A stretch of 43,767 bases of DNA. It comes from a candidate division TM6 bacterium SOIL31 (lineage in GTDB: Bacteria > Babelota > Babeliae > Babelales > Vermiphilaceae). Numbering within the stretch: position 1 is the stretch's first letter; the number at the start of each line of letters is the position of its first letter. Below are positions 16,919-25,408 of this stretch, one piece after another. The notes under the pieces are model-generated. The model saw only the letters and a list, made by a program, of their open reading frames with translations. It ran no database searches and was not told the DNA's origin. Both the position numbers and the translations under genes were made by a program. The stretch lies in contig LDIY01000001.1 of assembly GCA_001468865.1 (NCBI GenBank), forward strand, positions 1 to 43,767, written 5' to 3'.

Positions 16919-18615
16919 TATACAAACCCACCCTTGAACCAGATAGCCCACTGTGAACATGCTGCGTTATTACATGGATTAGTATGTGCAAACTCACTTG
17001 AAAGACCCATGCCAAAATAAGGATCAAAATCATCTCTGTTATTCCACACGCACCCAGCATATGCAAATATTTTATTGGAAAATGCGCGCGGCAAAATCCC
17101 TGATTCATTATTAATATCAGCATCTGTTAATAATATCGCCGGATCAGAACCGCGAACTTGTAGTTGTGGAATATTAAGCGCTACAGAATCAGCTGCATTA
17201 AGTTGAAATAGGGTTGTAGCAGGTGTTGTTGCAAGTGCAGGTTGATTATCAGCATTTAAGTTTTGAAAATTCGCATTACCAGATCCTTGGCCACCAAAAA
17301 TAGTAGATTGACTTTGCGTTGCATTTAATGCAACTGCCGTATCATTAGAGGTAAAACCATATATTTGTGCATCACCTTTTAATGCAAACCTATTTTCAGG
17401 AAACCTATCACGACAATGTAATTTTTCTTTGCTATTAGCCCAGAAATTATAGCCCAAATCAAATTCAAAACCATCTCGTTGGTATGCAAATTTTAATACA
17501 ACATCTGCTTGCACCCCGATACTTATTTTTGTATCTAATGTAGTATAGTTAATTGCAGGAACTAAATTACCAATGTATTGATTCACCGGTTCAACATCAT
17601 TAATAAGTAATTCACCATCGGATGGACTTTCAATTTCTTCTAACAAAATATAACGGCTTCCATTACCATTTCTGGTGAAATCAAATGATCTTTTTTGTTG
17701 CGACGTGCACAAATGTGAGATATGTGAATCAAAATAAAGCCCAAGGCGTCTGCCTTCTTCTTTATTTTGCCACATAATGGCATGCGCTGATAACCCAAAT
17801 CCAACATCCCAGTGATGACGATTTCCTACGATACTTTCAAAAATAAATTCTGCATCTGTTGCATTACCAGTCGGTGCACCAACGCGGAAATTTATCCCAA
17901 CATGATAGGTTGGTTGATTATAATTCCATCCCAATGTTGCGGTGAGCTCTGCGATTCTATTGCGCGTTTGACGACCAAAAACTTTACCATATTGTAACGG
18001 TGCATCCATATCTCCAAATATGGTATTTCCACGCAAAGCTTGCGTAACACTTTGTGGCAAATCTGCAGCAGGAATATTAACATCACTCATATAACCTGCA
18101 GGAAAAAATGCAGTTCCTGGATCAATATTACTTTCTTGGAAATAGAGATTCCATTTTGTATGCACAATGGGTGCATGCACCATGATAAAAAGACCGGGAA
18201 GATAAGCATCAAATGCTTGGAACCAATTGAAATCTACGATTGTATTACTGATATGTGGTGAAACAAAAACATTGCTTGAAAAACTTGCAGGCAGACCAAA
18301 ATAATCTGCCAAAATATCGCCCGGCTCTCGCACTGCTCTACTGCCTGAAAAGCGCAAACAATCAGTACCAAATAAAAAATCTGCTATCTGCTGCGGTCTA
18401 AAAGTACGTGCATATTCTACCGCTATTGCAAGTGTTCCATAATTACTATCTTCATCATATTTATAAATAATTTGTTGCCACCCTGCAAGCTCACGAACTC
18501 CGTCCAATCCTTGCGAGCGAATACCAAAAATTGTTTTGTCTCCGATGAAACTATAAAGAGGGAAATTACTCCACCACAAAATTCCGATTGCTAAATATAA
18601 TAATTTTTTTTTCAT
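16915..18615 (-). CDS. Outer-membrane beta-barrel family protein A (566 aa)
   Basis: Member of a five-gene family in this window, the others lying at 33.9-42.8 kb. All share a signal peptide, an early motif with R-S-Q/E-G-D/R and AGW or KLYGT, a block ending LADYFGLP or MAENFYLPRDF, VGN-x-HHWELG(V/F)G, RSFDL or RSFDF followed by SRYML, SIGVQ(A/G)D, LGYNFW, ALKGDAQIYGF, and an aromatic-rich last strand (here WAIWFKGGFVY). Alternating hydrophobic residues and the terminal aromatic fit an outer-membrane barrel; this is inference, as no known porin family was matched. The start has AAAGGGGAA upstream, partly inside an inverted repeat. No terminator is visible at the 3' end, where four bases overlap the GH3 gene. 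Confidence 0.82.
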   Translation of the reverse strand: MKKKLLYLAIGILWWSNFPLYSFIGDKTIFGIRSQGLDGVRELAGWQQIIYKYDEDSNYGTLAIAVEYARTFRPQQIADFLFGTDCLRFSGSRAVREPGDILADYFGLPASFSSNVFVSPHISNTIVDFNWFQAFDAYLPGLFIMVHAPIVHTKWNLYFQESNIDPGTAFFPAGYMSDVNIPAADLPQSVTQALRGNTIFGDMDAPLQYGKVFGRQTRNRIAELTATLGWNYNQPTYHVGINFRVGAPTGNATDAEFIFESIVGNRHHWDVGFGLSAHAIMWQNKEEGRRLGLYFDSHISHLCTSQQKRSFDFTRNGNGSRYILLEEIESPSDGELLINDVEPVNQYIGNLVPAINYTTLDTKISIGVQADVVLKFAYQRDGFEFDLGYNFWANSKEKLHCRDRFPENRFALKGDAQIYGFTSNDTAVALNATQSQSTIFGGQGSGNANFQNLNADNQPALATTPATTLFQLNAADSVALNIPQLQVRGSDPAILLTDADINNESGILPRAFSNKIFAYAGCVWNNRDDFDPYFGMGLSSEFAHTNPCNNAACSQWAIWFKGGFVY

Positions 18616-18623
18616 CGCGTTCC

Positions 18624-18655
18624 CCTTTCTTGTCTTGAGAGTAGACCAAGAAAGG
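18624..18655 (-). promoter_or_regulatory. Inverted repeat covering the ribosome binding site of OMP family gene A
   Basis: A perfect 9-bp inverted repeat, CCTTTCTTG (18624-18632) and CAAGAAAGG (18647-18655), is separated by 14 bases. On the mRNA the arm nearer the gene contains AAGAAAGG of the Shine-Dalgarno region. A TATAAA box (rc of the bases just beyond 18655) abuts the outer arm, so it is unclear whether the entire arm is transcribed. It could be a translation-control hairpin or an operator. Confidence 0.45.
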
Positions 18656-18696
18656 TTTTATACGCAATGATTTCTCGCAATCACACATCACCCAGA

Positions 18697-19743
18697 TTAT
18701 TTTTTCTTGGAAACCACATTCAGTTCATTAACATAATCAAAAATCGTCTTTTTGTTATCTTTCGCTAAAGCATTCACCGCATCAACAACATGATCGATCC
18801 AATACGCATTAAAAATATGCCCTCGTGCAAATCTTCTTTTTTTACAACTTTCTATTAATTCCTTTGCTTCACCATAATAAGCACATAACCGACGATTACG
18901 CGCTGCTGGATCTCCACCCATTCCACCATAGCACCCAAAACTAACGAGTGAACGTTTTCTTTTATCTCGTTCTACCAATGTCTCTTTTTCTTCACTACAC
19001 GTAACTTTTGGATCAACACTGCCATAATTATTTTCCCAAAAATAGTGCTTTTCTGGCCAGGTATATTTGGTATGCCTGTTGTAACTTTGGGTAAACAATA
19101 ATAAACGTTTATTATTTTTACGCATCCACCCGAGTGTCGGCCATTCTCCTTTTTGTTGCGCAGCAGCCCAATCTGATGGCTTTAAAAGAGGATCATAATT
19201 ATTAAGATGAATAATTTCTTGCATATCTCGAATTATTTTTGAGATATCAGCAAAATCGTCAAATAATACCGTAATCACGGCCTTGGGATGGCTTTTCAGG
19301 AAATTAAAAATACGATTCATCTCATAGTGCAATGTTTGATATAAAGGCTTACCATTCTTCCTGAAAACCGTTGCTTGCCGGGTGGGGTTGGAACAAATAA
19401 CACTTAAACCCTCTCTGACCATTGCCGACCAATTTATAACGAAATTGTATACATTAAACATAAGACCTCGCACGCCCATCCCCAGCAGACCAAGCATAGG
19501 TTGCTCTTGTAAAACATACTCAGCAAAAAAGCGTGGATATTTTTCAGCAGAATGAGCCCCAACATAGCGATAGTGGGCATAATTAAGCTCGTCTTCAGGC
19601 TCTTTAAAATAATCTTTATTGGCATTTGCTTGTTGAAGATCTTCTGTATACCGATCATCATATGAAGGAATATATGGCGCTGTAGAAGCGCTTATCTTTG
19701 TGCTTAATATCATAAACATAAGAATAGAACTCAGATTCTTCAT
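18697..19743 (-). CDS. Secreted PLC-like phosphodiesterase family protein with altered active site (348 aa)
   Basis: Resembles the PI-PLC X-domain proteins secreted by plants, oomycetes and bacteria. A signal peptide (MKNLSSILMFMILSTKISAS) is preceded by AAGGGGAAGGG. Family landmarks run in order: YVGAHSAE with His64 in the place of the first catalytic His, LGMGVRGLMFNVYNF (87-101), FLKSHPKAVITVLFDDFAD, GEWPTLGWMRKNNKRLLLFTQ and a region with SVDPKVTCSEE, then YWIDHVVDAVNALAK. The usual metal and catalytic residues are not where expected: the LDMYD motif reads FNVYN (Asn97 and Asn100), and the second His motif CHS or CHG reads CSN (117-119). It may be inactive, or have lost metal dependence. 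Downstream in the same direction, 81 bases away, is OMP gene A. Confidence 0.75.
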   Translation of the reverse strand: MKNLSSILMFMILSTKISASTAPYIPSYDDRYTEDLQQANANKDYFKEPEDELNYAHYRYVGAHSAEKYPRFFAEYVLQEQPMLGLLGMGVRGLMFNVYNFVINWSAMVREGLSVICSNPTRQATVFRKNGKPLYQTLHYEMNRIFNFLKSHPKAVITVLFDDFADISKIIRDMQEIIHLNNYDPLLKPSDWAAAQQKGEWPTLGWMRKNNKRLLLFTQSYNRHTKYTWPEKHYFWENNYGSVDPKVTCSEEKETLVERDKRKRSLVSFGCYGGMGGDPAARNRRLCAYYGEAKELIESCKKRRFARGHIFNAYWIDHVVDAVNALAKDNKKTIFDYVNELNVVSKKK

Positions 19744-19863
19744 TTTTTACCCTTCCCCTTAACCAGACAATATTTCCAATTGCAATTTTACATCATAATG
19801 CTGACATAAATCTATAAAAATAAACGAGAGGGTTAAAATCCACATGCTTTGCAAAAAAATATG

Positions 19864-19872
19864 TGTTATACT
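19864..19872 (+). promoter_or_regulatory. Extended -10 promoter of the HspR-like gene
   Basis: TGTTATACT fits the extended -10 consensus TGnTATAAT. No good -35 is visible at 16-18 bases, which is typical of extended -10 promoters. Transcription would start near 19879, giving a leader of about 96 bases. Confidence 0.5.
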
Positions 19873-19880
19873 AAAGTATC

Positions 19881-19951
19881 AAACGGTCCCAACGCCGTTT
19901 CCACTTTGTTAGGACCGGATATGTTAATAAAAGAAAGAGTATAACAAAGTG
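19881..19951 (+). promoter_or_regulatory. Structured leader with three inverted repeats before the HspR-like gene
   Basis: Three perfect inverted repeats lie between promoter and gene: AAACGG (19881-19886) with CCGTTT (19895-19900); CGGTCC (19884-19889) with GGACCG (19912-19917); and CACTTTGTTA (19902-19911) with TAACAAAGTG (19942-19951), a 10-bp match across a 30-base loop. The first two overlap at CGG and so exclude each other. The arrangement could be an operator for the regulator itself or an RNA switch; no T tract follows, so it is not a terminator. Confidence 0.5.
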
Positions 19952-19974
19952 TGAGCTATGTTTAGGTATTAAAA

Positions 19975-20457
19975 ATGAAAATTAGAAGAAAAAAAGGTTT
20001 TTTTTCCATTTCCGCCGTAGCAAAGATTTTTTCTGTGCATCAGCAAACAGTACGTTTGTATGAAAAACAAGGCCTTATTAGCCCCAAACGCTCATCAGGG
20101 AATACACGGCTTTTTTCTGAAGAAGATATTGATCAATTAGAAGAAGTCATTTATCTCACGCATGAGATGGGAATTAATCTGGCCGGGGTAGAAATGATTT
20201 TACGTCTTAAAAAGCAAATCAAAAAGATGCAAAATGAGATGAACAAAATTTTTGATACAACACAGCAAGAACTTGAAGAAGAGAATGAAAAATCTAAAGA
20301 AGTAGTACAAAACAGTTATCAACGCCTTCTGCAGCTTAAAAACAAAGATGGGCACAAAACGCCGACTTCCCCTACTACACCACAGACTCCTTACCATAAA
20401 GAAGATGAGGAATCGGTTGACCTAGATAAGTGGGAAATTGAATACGAAGACGATTAA
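19975..20457 (+). CDS. MerR-family heat-shock regulator, HspR-like
   Basis: HspR proteins repress the dnaK and clpB genes and use DnaK as co-repressor. The winged helix-turn-helix lies at about residues 9-75: FSISAVAKIFSVHQQTVRLYEKQGLISPKRSSGNTRLFSEEDIDQLEEVIYLTHEMGINLAGVEMIL. The GINLAGVEMILRLKKQI part closely follows HspR (GVNLAGI..I..LE.Q). A coiled coil covers about 76-120 and a Pro/Thr-rich, acidic tail follows (TPTSPTTPQTP to the end), longer than in actinobacterial HspR. The htpX gene starts 33 bases downstream and is probably in the same operon. The start codon has only a weak AGG upstream. No HAIR consensus operator was recognised near it or at dnaK. Confidence 0.85.
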   Translation: MKIRRKKGFFSISAVAKIFSVHQQTVRLYEKQGLISPKRSSGNTRLFSEEDIDQLEEVIYLTHEMGINLAGVEMILRLKKQIKKMQNEMNKIFDTTQQELEEENEKSKEVVQNSYQRLLQLKNKDGHKTPTSPTTPQTPYHKEDEESVDLDKWEIEYEDD

Positions 20458-20474
20458 CGGGGCCCCCAGCGAAA
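20456..20474. repeat. GC-rich short repeat, copy 1
   Basis: AACGGGGCCCCCAGCGAAAA lies across the stop codon of the HspR-like gene and the gap to htpX. It differs by one base plus a one-base shift from the copy at 21399-21418. Confidence 0.4.
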
Positions 20475-20490
20475 ATCATAAGGAAACATC

Positions 20491-21360
20491 ATGTTCTTTA
20501 ACATCATTAAAACTGCAATCCTTCTCACCATACTTAGTGGACTACTGCTTCTGATTGGTGGTCTTATTGGAGGCGCTGCGGGAATACAAATAGCTTTCTT
20601 CTTATCTCTTATTATGAATGGAATTATGTTCTTCTTTTCCGATAAAATTGTTCTTTCTCTTTATAAAGCTCAACCGCTTGATAGAAAGCACTATGAATGG
20701 ATTTATGAAATAATGGAAGAACTTACGCATAAAATGCGTCTTCCTATGCCAAAATTATGGTTAGTGGAAACACCGGTGGCAAATGCTTTTGCAACAGGCC
20801 GAAACCCTTCTCATGCATCTATTGCAGTCACCACCGGAATATTAAAACTGCTTGATGCAGAAGAATTACGCGGAGTCCTTGCACATGAACTGGCACACGT
20901 TAAAAACAGAGATACATTGATCACCACCATAGCAGCAACTCTTGCATCAACCATTGGATATATGGCTTCTATGCTCCGCCATGCTGCGTTTTGGGGTTCG
21001 TTCAATAATGATCGCCGTAAGCAAAACCCCTTTGTATTGATCATAGTCAGTATTTTAATGCCTTTTGCAGCAACGCTGGTACAACTTGCTATTTCCCGTT
21101 CCCGCGAATATGCCGCTGATGACACCGGAGCACACTGCTCACGAAGTCCACTTGCTCTTGCTTCAGCTCTCCAAAAATTAGAAAACAACGTAAAATATGC
21201 TCATATGAATGAAGAAAATATGCAACAAACAAGTACCGCCTCTCTTTTTATAGTACACCCGTTTGCAGGCCATTCCTTGAGCTCACTCTTTGCGACACAT
21301 CCGCCAACACGCAAACGAGTTGAGCGATTACAGCAACTTTCTAAAAAAATGTTTTCATAA
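20491..21360 (+). CDS. htpX: Membrane-bound zinc metalloprotease HtpX (M48)
   Basis: Inner-membrane protease in quality control of membrane proteins; usually induced by heat or envelope stress. The 289-residue length is standard. Two N-terminal membrane helices (about 5-50) come first. The zinc site is VLAHELAHVKNRD (His132, Glu133, His136), with Glu206 in SRSREYAADDTGA as the third ligand. Further hydrophobic segments lie near 143-165 and 181-201. TPVANAFATGR and HPPT are family signatures. AGGAAA precedes the ATG. Its position behind an HspR-like gene suggests joint stress control. Confidence 0.97.
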   Translation: MFFNIIKTAILLTILSGLLLLIGGLIGGAAGIQIAFFLSLIMNGIMFFFSDKIVLSLYKAQPLDRKHYEWIYEIMEELTHKMRLPMPKLWLVETPVANAFATGRNPSHASIAVTTGILKLLDAEELRGVLAHELAHVKNRDTLITTIAATLASTIGYMASMLRHAAFWGSFNNDRRKQNPFVLIIVSILMPFAATLVQLAISRSREYAADDTGAHCSRSPLALASALQKLENNVKYAHMNEENMQQTSTASLFIVHPFAGHSLSSLFATHPPTRKRVERLQQLSKKMFS

Positions 21361-21364
21361 TGAA

Positions 21365-21376
21365 GCACAATTGTGC
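21365..21376. repeat. 12-bp perfect palindrome downstream of htpX
   Basis: GCACAATTGTGC lies five bases after the htpX stop. No T tract follows, so it is not a classical terminator; it may be a protein-binding site. Confidence 0.4.
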
Positions 21377-21398
21377 CAGGCTATAAAATGATTTCAGG

Positions 21399-21418
21399 AA
21401 CGGGGTCCCCAGGCAAAA
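21399..21418. repeat. GC-rich short repeat, copy 2
   Basis: AACGGGGTCCCCAGGCAAAA in the htpX-21482 gap. The 12-base core AACGGGGTCCCC also occurs inverted at 36145-36156. Confidence 0.45.
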
Positions 21419-21481
21419 TGAAATGGTGCATGGGGCAAGCAGAGAGTAGGGATATGATTTCTCAATAACGAAAGGCATAGT

Positions 21482-21946
21482 ATGAATAATAACTCATTTT
21501 CACACGACAGCACCTCACAATTCGCACTTTCGTATGAATTACTTCATTTGTTACAATGGCTGGGACACCACGATATCGATAAGCTCAAAAAAATTATTGC
21601 AAAAGCCGTGGCAAATGGTTTGCATGATGAAATCCAGAGAGCAAACTCCACCGTCAATCATACTATTTTAGAAGATATGCAACACAGCATTATCAACTTT
21701 TTCGAATTGCTTGAAGTAATATTGGCCGATGTGATCAACGAACACGTAGAAAAAAAGGCACGAGAAAAGAATTTATTGCCTACCCTTGATCATTTTGATG
21801 CATCACTTTTTGACCTAGAAACTGTTCGTTCAAGCCTTGAAAATACCACCAAAAAATTGGACTCACATCCCCATATCAATGCAAAAGAACTGCTGTGTAA
21901 AGAATTACTCAAAAATTGGAAACCACTGAATAAACAAGTAAACTAG
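21482..21946 (+). CDS. Hypothetical cytosolic protein (154 aa)
   Basis: Not recognised. It has no signal peptide or membrane segment; the sequence looks wholly alpha-helical, with amphipathic stretches such as LHLLQWLGHHDIDKLKKIIAKAVANGL and MQHSIINFFELLEVILADVINEHVEKKA. GAAAGG precedes the ATG. It lies 121 bases after htpX, with repeats between, and ends at a strong terminator. A regulatory or scaffolding role is possible but unsupported. Confidence 0.75.
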   Translation: MNNNSFSHDSTSQFALSYELLHLLQWLGHHDIDKLKKIIAKAVANGLHDEIQRANSTVNHTILEDMQHSIINFFELLEVILADVINEHVEKKAREKNLLPTLDHFDASLFDLETVRSSLENTTKKLDSHPHINAKELLCKELLKNWKPLNKQVN

Positions 21947-21960
21947 AAAACAAGTCAAAA

Positions 21961-22002
21961 AAAAAAGAGAGCCGCGATTAATTTCCGGGCTCTCTTTTAT
22001 TT
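21961..22002. terminator. Bidirectional terminator
   Basis: An 11-bp perfect stem (AAAAGAGAGCC 21963-21973 with GGCTCTCTTTT 21988-21998) has A runs on one side and T runs on the other. It separates the plus-strand gene ending at 21946 from the minus-strand gene ending at 22013. Confidence 0.9.
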
Positions 22003-22012
22003 TAATTCTGCG

Positions 22013-23242
22013 CTATAATTTCGAAACTCGCATTGTTTTCAAGGTAAGCATTTTTATAATATCTTCTGGCAATGCTGGTTCATAATTTCTTAAAAGCAAT
22101 AATAACTTTGCCAATTCTTTTTTGGTTCCTACGCCATAATTGACCTCAAAAGGAACATTAAACACCACACATTCTGATAATGCTGCCACAAGCATTGTGC
22201 TATCGGCTGAAAATGAGATATTTGACAATTTGCCGCCCCAATAATTCATCAATGAACATGTTTGATCAATAAAGTGGTGATATTCTTGCTTTGCAATTAA
22301 TTTTCCTGTTTGTGCACAACAATAACTAATACGTCCTATTTGAGACTCTACAGATGCGATAGCAACAACTTTATTATTGGGATGAATACACGCTGACCAT
22401 GTATGATTGTCTCCATGCTCTAATGGAATGCACTTTTTCGTTTCCGCATATACGGCATACCATCTATTCACTTCAAAATCAGCCTGAGTCAAACTCTCCA
22501 TATCATGTGTTGCTCGAAAAATAATAAATGATCCGTCCTGACTTTCACATATGTTAGTAAAAACGTAACCTTGCTTGGTCAATTCATCCACTGAACATAT
22601 CTTAAAATCATCCATACGTAACCCATCAATAACACACCAGGCCGAAGCACAATAGTATTTTTTTTTCTGGAAGTAGGATAAAGGCTTACCGATATCTGCC
22701 ACCGTATAATCCAAAAACCAATTTAATTTTGCATCATTATTCACGTAATCAATGAATACATGATTACCTTTTGTATCATATAAAAATAAATTATCAGGGT
22801 CAGAATGAAAAAGAATGTTACAGTCGCTAGGGTTGGTAGTACCTGCTTGAGAAATATACTTTTTTTCGGTTATAAAATCATGTACAAGAACTTCATGAGA
22901 ACGATCACCACATTTAAAAAGAGCTACTTTTGTTTTATCAGGATTGGCAGTCAAAGCTTGAAAGACTTCTTTTTCACTACAAAAAGGGACCTTATTTCCA
23001 GTCTCCAGCTCCACCAGCTGAGGAGCATATAAATTTTGTAACCGCCCTATATTATTTTTTTTATAGCCATTAATCACAACGTGATTATTTTGGACAAATA
23101 CAACTTCGGTAACACTTTTACCTCCAGGAGCATATATAACTTTTTTTATATCAGATATCTGCTTGGACGTCTCTAACTCCATTGAATGAAGGGAAAACAC
23201 CATACAAACAATTGCAAAAAATACTCTATTTTGTTGATTCAT
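22013..23242 (-). CDS. Secreted WD40-like beta-propeller protein (409 aa)
   Basis: A signal peptide (MNQQNRVFFAIVCMVFSLHS) is followed by repeated beta-strand units of WD40 type, for example LTANPDKTKVALFKCGDRSHEVLVHDF, SACIHPNNKVVAIASVESQIGRISYCCAQTGKLIA and ISFSADSTMLVAALSECVVFNV. The repeats are degenerate, so the blade number is uncertain. The C-terminal helix LAKLLLLLRNYEPALPEDIIKMLTLK is typical of a short closing module in this genome's propeller proteins. The start ATG overlaps the stop of the maf gene (ATGA), implying translational coupling. Molecular role unknown; propellers usually bind protein or glycan. Confidence 0.72.
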   Translation of the reverse strand: MNQQNRVFFAIVCMVFSLHSMELETSKQISDIKKVIYAPGGKSVTEVVFVQNNHVVINGYKKNNIGRLQNLYAPQLVELETGNKVPFCSEKEVFQALTANPDKTKVALFKCGDRSHEVLVHDFITEKKYISQAGTTNPSDCNILFHSDPDNLFLYDTKGNHVFIDYVNNDAKLNWFLDYTVADIGKPLSYFQKKKYYCASAWCVIDGLRMDDFKICSVDELTKQGYVFTNICESQDGSFIIFRATHDMESLTQADFEVNRWYAVYAETKKCIPLEHGDNHTWSACIHPNNKVVAIASVESQIGRISYCCAQTGKLIAKQEYHHFIDQTCSLMNYWGGKLSNISFSADSTMLVAALSECVVFNVPFEVNYGVGTKKELAKLLLLLRNYEPALPEDIIKMLTLKTMRVSKL

Positions 23243-23871
23243 AAAAAACCTATATATTTATAAAACCCCAATTTCTCCAACGCTTCCCGCACCTCAAACA
23301 ACGGCAATCCAATAATTGTTGCATAGGATCCTTGCACAACTTTTAAAAACTGATTGCCATATCGCTCCACTGCAATGCCACCAGAAACATCTAAAAAGGG
23401 AACTTTTTCTAAATAGGTATCAATCCATTCATCGGAGATAATAAAGGAAAATTCGGCAGATACAATATCTGCCACTCGTTCATCTATTTCCCATGCTCCA
23501 TTGCGCCATATTTTTCTATCTAAACAAAAAGCAGTGCACAAAAAGGAACCTTCTCGCGTTGCTTTTATTTTTGCAATAGCATCAGCTCGATCGACCGGTT
23601 TTGCGTGAATTTTTCCTGTTTTATCATGCGACATGGTATCAGCGGTCAACACAAAACAAATATCACCATCTTGAGTACCATCCGGCAGAATAACATGCTG
23701 CATTTTATAAAGCGCTATGTTTAAAACTAATTGCGGCAATGGCAAACCCCAATCGCATTGCGATTCATCTGCATTTTGACTTACCACCATAAAAGGAATT
23801 TGTGCTTCTTCTAAAAGCATTTTGCGCGGTTCTGATTTTGATCCAAAATAAAGTGTGTATTGAGCTTTCAT
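23239..23871 (-). CDS. Maf-family nucleoside triphosphate pyrophosphatase
   Basis: Maf proteins hydrolyse modified or canonical nucleoside triphosphates and are linked to cell division arrest. Residues fit the fold: LYFGSKSEPRKMLLEEAQIPF at the N terminus (usually LASxSPRRxxLL), VLTADTMSHDKTGKIHAKPVDRADAIAKIKATREGS in place of the ADT-V......L.KP.d..dA..mL....G. region, then DEWIDTYLEKVPFLDVSGGIAVERYGNQFLKVVQGSYATIIGLPLFEV, which matches the family end (G..Y..V.G....V.GLPl). I chose the ATG at 23871, with AAAGG upstream; the frame extends further but lacks a ribosome site. 210 residues is normal. Confidence 0.9.
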   Translation of the reverse strand: MKAQYTLYFGSKSEPRKMLLEEAQIPFMVVSQNADESQCDWGLPLPQLVLNIALYKMQHVILPDGTQDGDICFVLTADTMSHDKTGKIHAKPVDRADAIAKIKATREGSFLCTAFCLDRKIWRNGAWEIDERVADIVSAEFSFIISDEWIDTYLEKVPFLDVSGGIAVERYGNQFLKVVQGSYATIIGLPLFEVREALEKLGFYKYIGFL

Positions 23872-23944
23872 ATGACAACCTTTTAAGTAAAAATGTATCA
23901 CAAGGATACACGGATATAAGCGTACTGCCAAATTCAACACACCA

Positions 23945-25327
23945 TTAAGAGGTAAATTTATATTTCCTCTGAACCTGCTCGGCCCACGCTTTCACTTTTT
24001 TGGGAAGTGATTGCATCACATAATCTTGTACATATCCAGTTATCAAAGGAACAATAAATGGTTTTATTTCATGAGAGAGACCGATTTCCTTTGCGTGCTT
24101 ACGTTCATATAATGCATACAAAAAAATTTTTTGTATAAAATAAAAATCTTTATCTGCATTTTCACTTACTTTGTTAAATGCCCATTGATAGAAAACCAAA
24201 GGGTCAGAGGACGTAACAAAGGTTCCATCAGAGCGACAATAGAGAGTATTTTCTATACTTCGAACGGGAATACAATCAATAATTTTTGCCTTTTTATTAC
24301 TCACATCAAGAATTATATTTTTATATTCAGAAGTATAATTTTCCGCCTCAGGAGATACGAGTTTTTTTACCTGTACGCTTGCAACCAATTTTGTGCCATC
24401 ATGATTCAACGCCAGGTTATGAATATTCCCAGCACCAGAAAAACGAACTTTAGTTAATAATTGCCAAGTATCTACATACCATATAGATAAAATAAAGCCG
24501 TCACCATCAGAATCGTGGATATTTTGGATACATGCAAACTGCGAATCATCACCACTGAAGGTAGGACACGAAAAAGATTGCTTATCGTACCCCACCAAAA
24601 TTGCTTTCGTTGTCCCAACGCTATTTTTAACCACGATACAATTTTTTTCTTCATCACCAATCATTGCAACAAGAGTACGAGAAGTATTGGCTATACCATT
24701 TTGCCCTACTCGATTGAAAACAGCCAATTTATCATTACTATCTTCTTTACCTTTTAATTTTGGTTCATACGTTTTTTCACATATTTTATTAATATCATCT
24801 TTAAACGACATTCTTTGTGACCATGATATCAAAGAAGAAATCATATTATCATGATATTTTTTTTCAATGAAAAAGGAGACAAAAACCAGCATAGCTTGCT
24901 CATCCTTGAGTTCTCGAGCAACAGACATTAATTCTATAGGTTTGCGATTATGTGCTACTTCTGGATTCAATCTAAGATCAAACTCCTCATACAGAGAGAG
25001 TGGCACTTGTACCTGTGTAGGAATAACATCACACTGATGCTGAAGGGGAAAACAAGCTTGACTTATCGTTTTATTATCAATCTTATCCAAAACGTGCAAA
25101 AAATTATTAATTTCTCGTGCGCTATGTTGCGAACGAAAACTCAGATTATCAGGATTGAACGGAGAAAATACATTCATATGCTGTGCATATTTATAAGGAA
25201 GAGGTATACGTTTTTTCTCAATAGAAATAATTGAAAAAAGCTGATCTCGTGGATCATTCCCACTTTTTTCCATTGCACTAAGCTGCACACAACATACTAA
25301 TACACTCATGATTATTCTTTTGTACAT
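23945..25327 (-). CDS. Secreted WD40-like protein, tandem paralogue 1 (460 aa)
   Basis: Paralogue of the next minus-strand gene; they share an N-terminal domain, IELMSVARELKDEQA, KYHDN, CEKTYEP, and a C-terminal module ending in YVMQSLPKKVKAWAEQVQRKYKF. GAAGGAAG precedes the ATG at 25327, which opens a signal peptide (MYKRIIMSVLVCCVQLSA). The N-terminal block DQLFSIISIEKKRIPLPYKYAQHM followed by a helical stretch recalls the Skp1/BTB start (LxSxDGxxxxxxxxxA), a weak resemblance. The centre has WD40-like strands: FACIQNIHDSDGDGFILSIWYVDTWQLLTKVRF and LALNHDGTKLVASVQV. It ends 73 bases before maf. Confidence 0.75.
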   Translation of the reverse strand: MYKRIIMSVLVCCVQLSAMEKSGNDPRDQLFSIISIEKKRIPLPYKYAQHMNVFSPFNPDNLSFRSQHSAREINNFLHVLDKIDNKTISQACFPLQHQCDVIPTQVQVPLSLYEEFDLRLNPEVAHNRKPIELMSVARELKDEQAMLVFVSFFIEKKYHDNMISSLISWSQRMSFKDDINKICEKTYEPKLKGKEDSNDKLAVFNRVGQNGIANTSRTLVAMIGDEEKNCIVVKNSVGTTKAILVGYDKQSFSCPTFSGDDSQFACIQNIHDSDGDGFILSIWYVDTWQLLTKVRFSGAGNIHNLALNHDGTKLVASVQVKKLVSPEAENYTSEYKNIILDVSNKKAKIIDCIPVRSIENTLYCRSDGTFVTSSDPLVFYQWAFNKVSENADKDFYFIQKIFLYALYERKHAKEIGLSHEIKPFIVPLITGYVQDYVMQSLPKKVKAWAEQVQRKYKFTS

Positions 25328-25408
25328 CAACACTTCCTTCAAAGATTGTTTTAATAATTTTAGAATTTAATCGTTTTTAAAAAACAAACGATACATGGCA
25401 TTTATTCG

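Noticed and set aside
20811-21188. 125-codon minus-strand frame in htpX
   Set aside because: Antisense of the protease motif region; htpX is certain.
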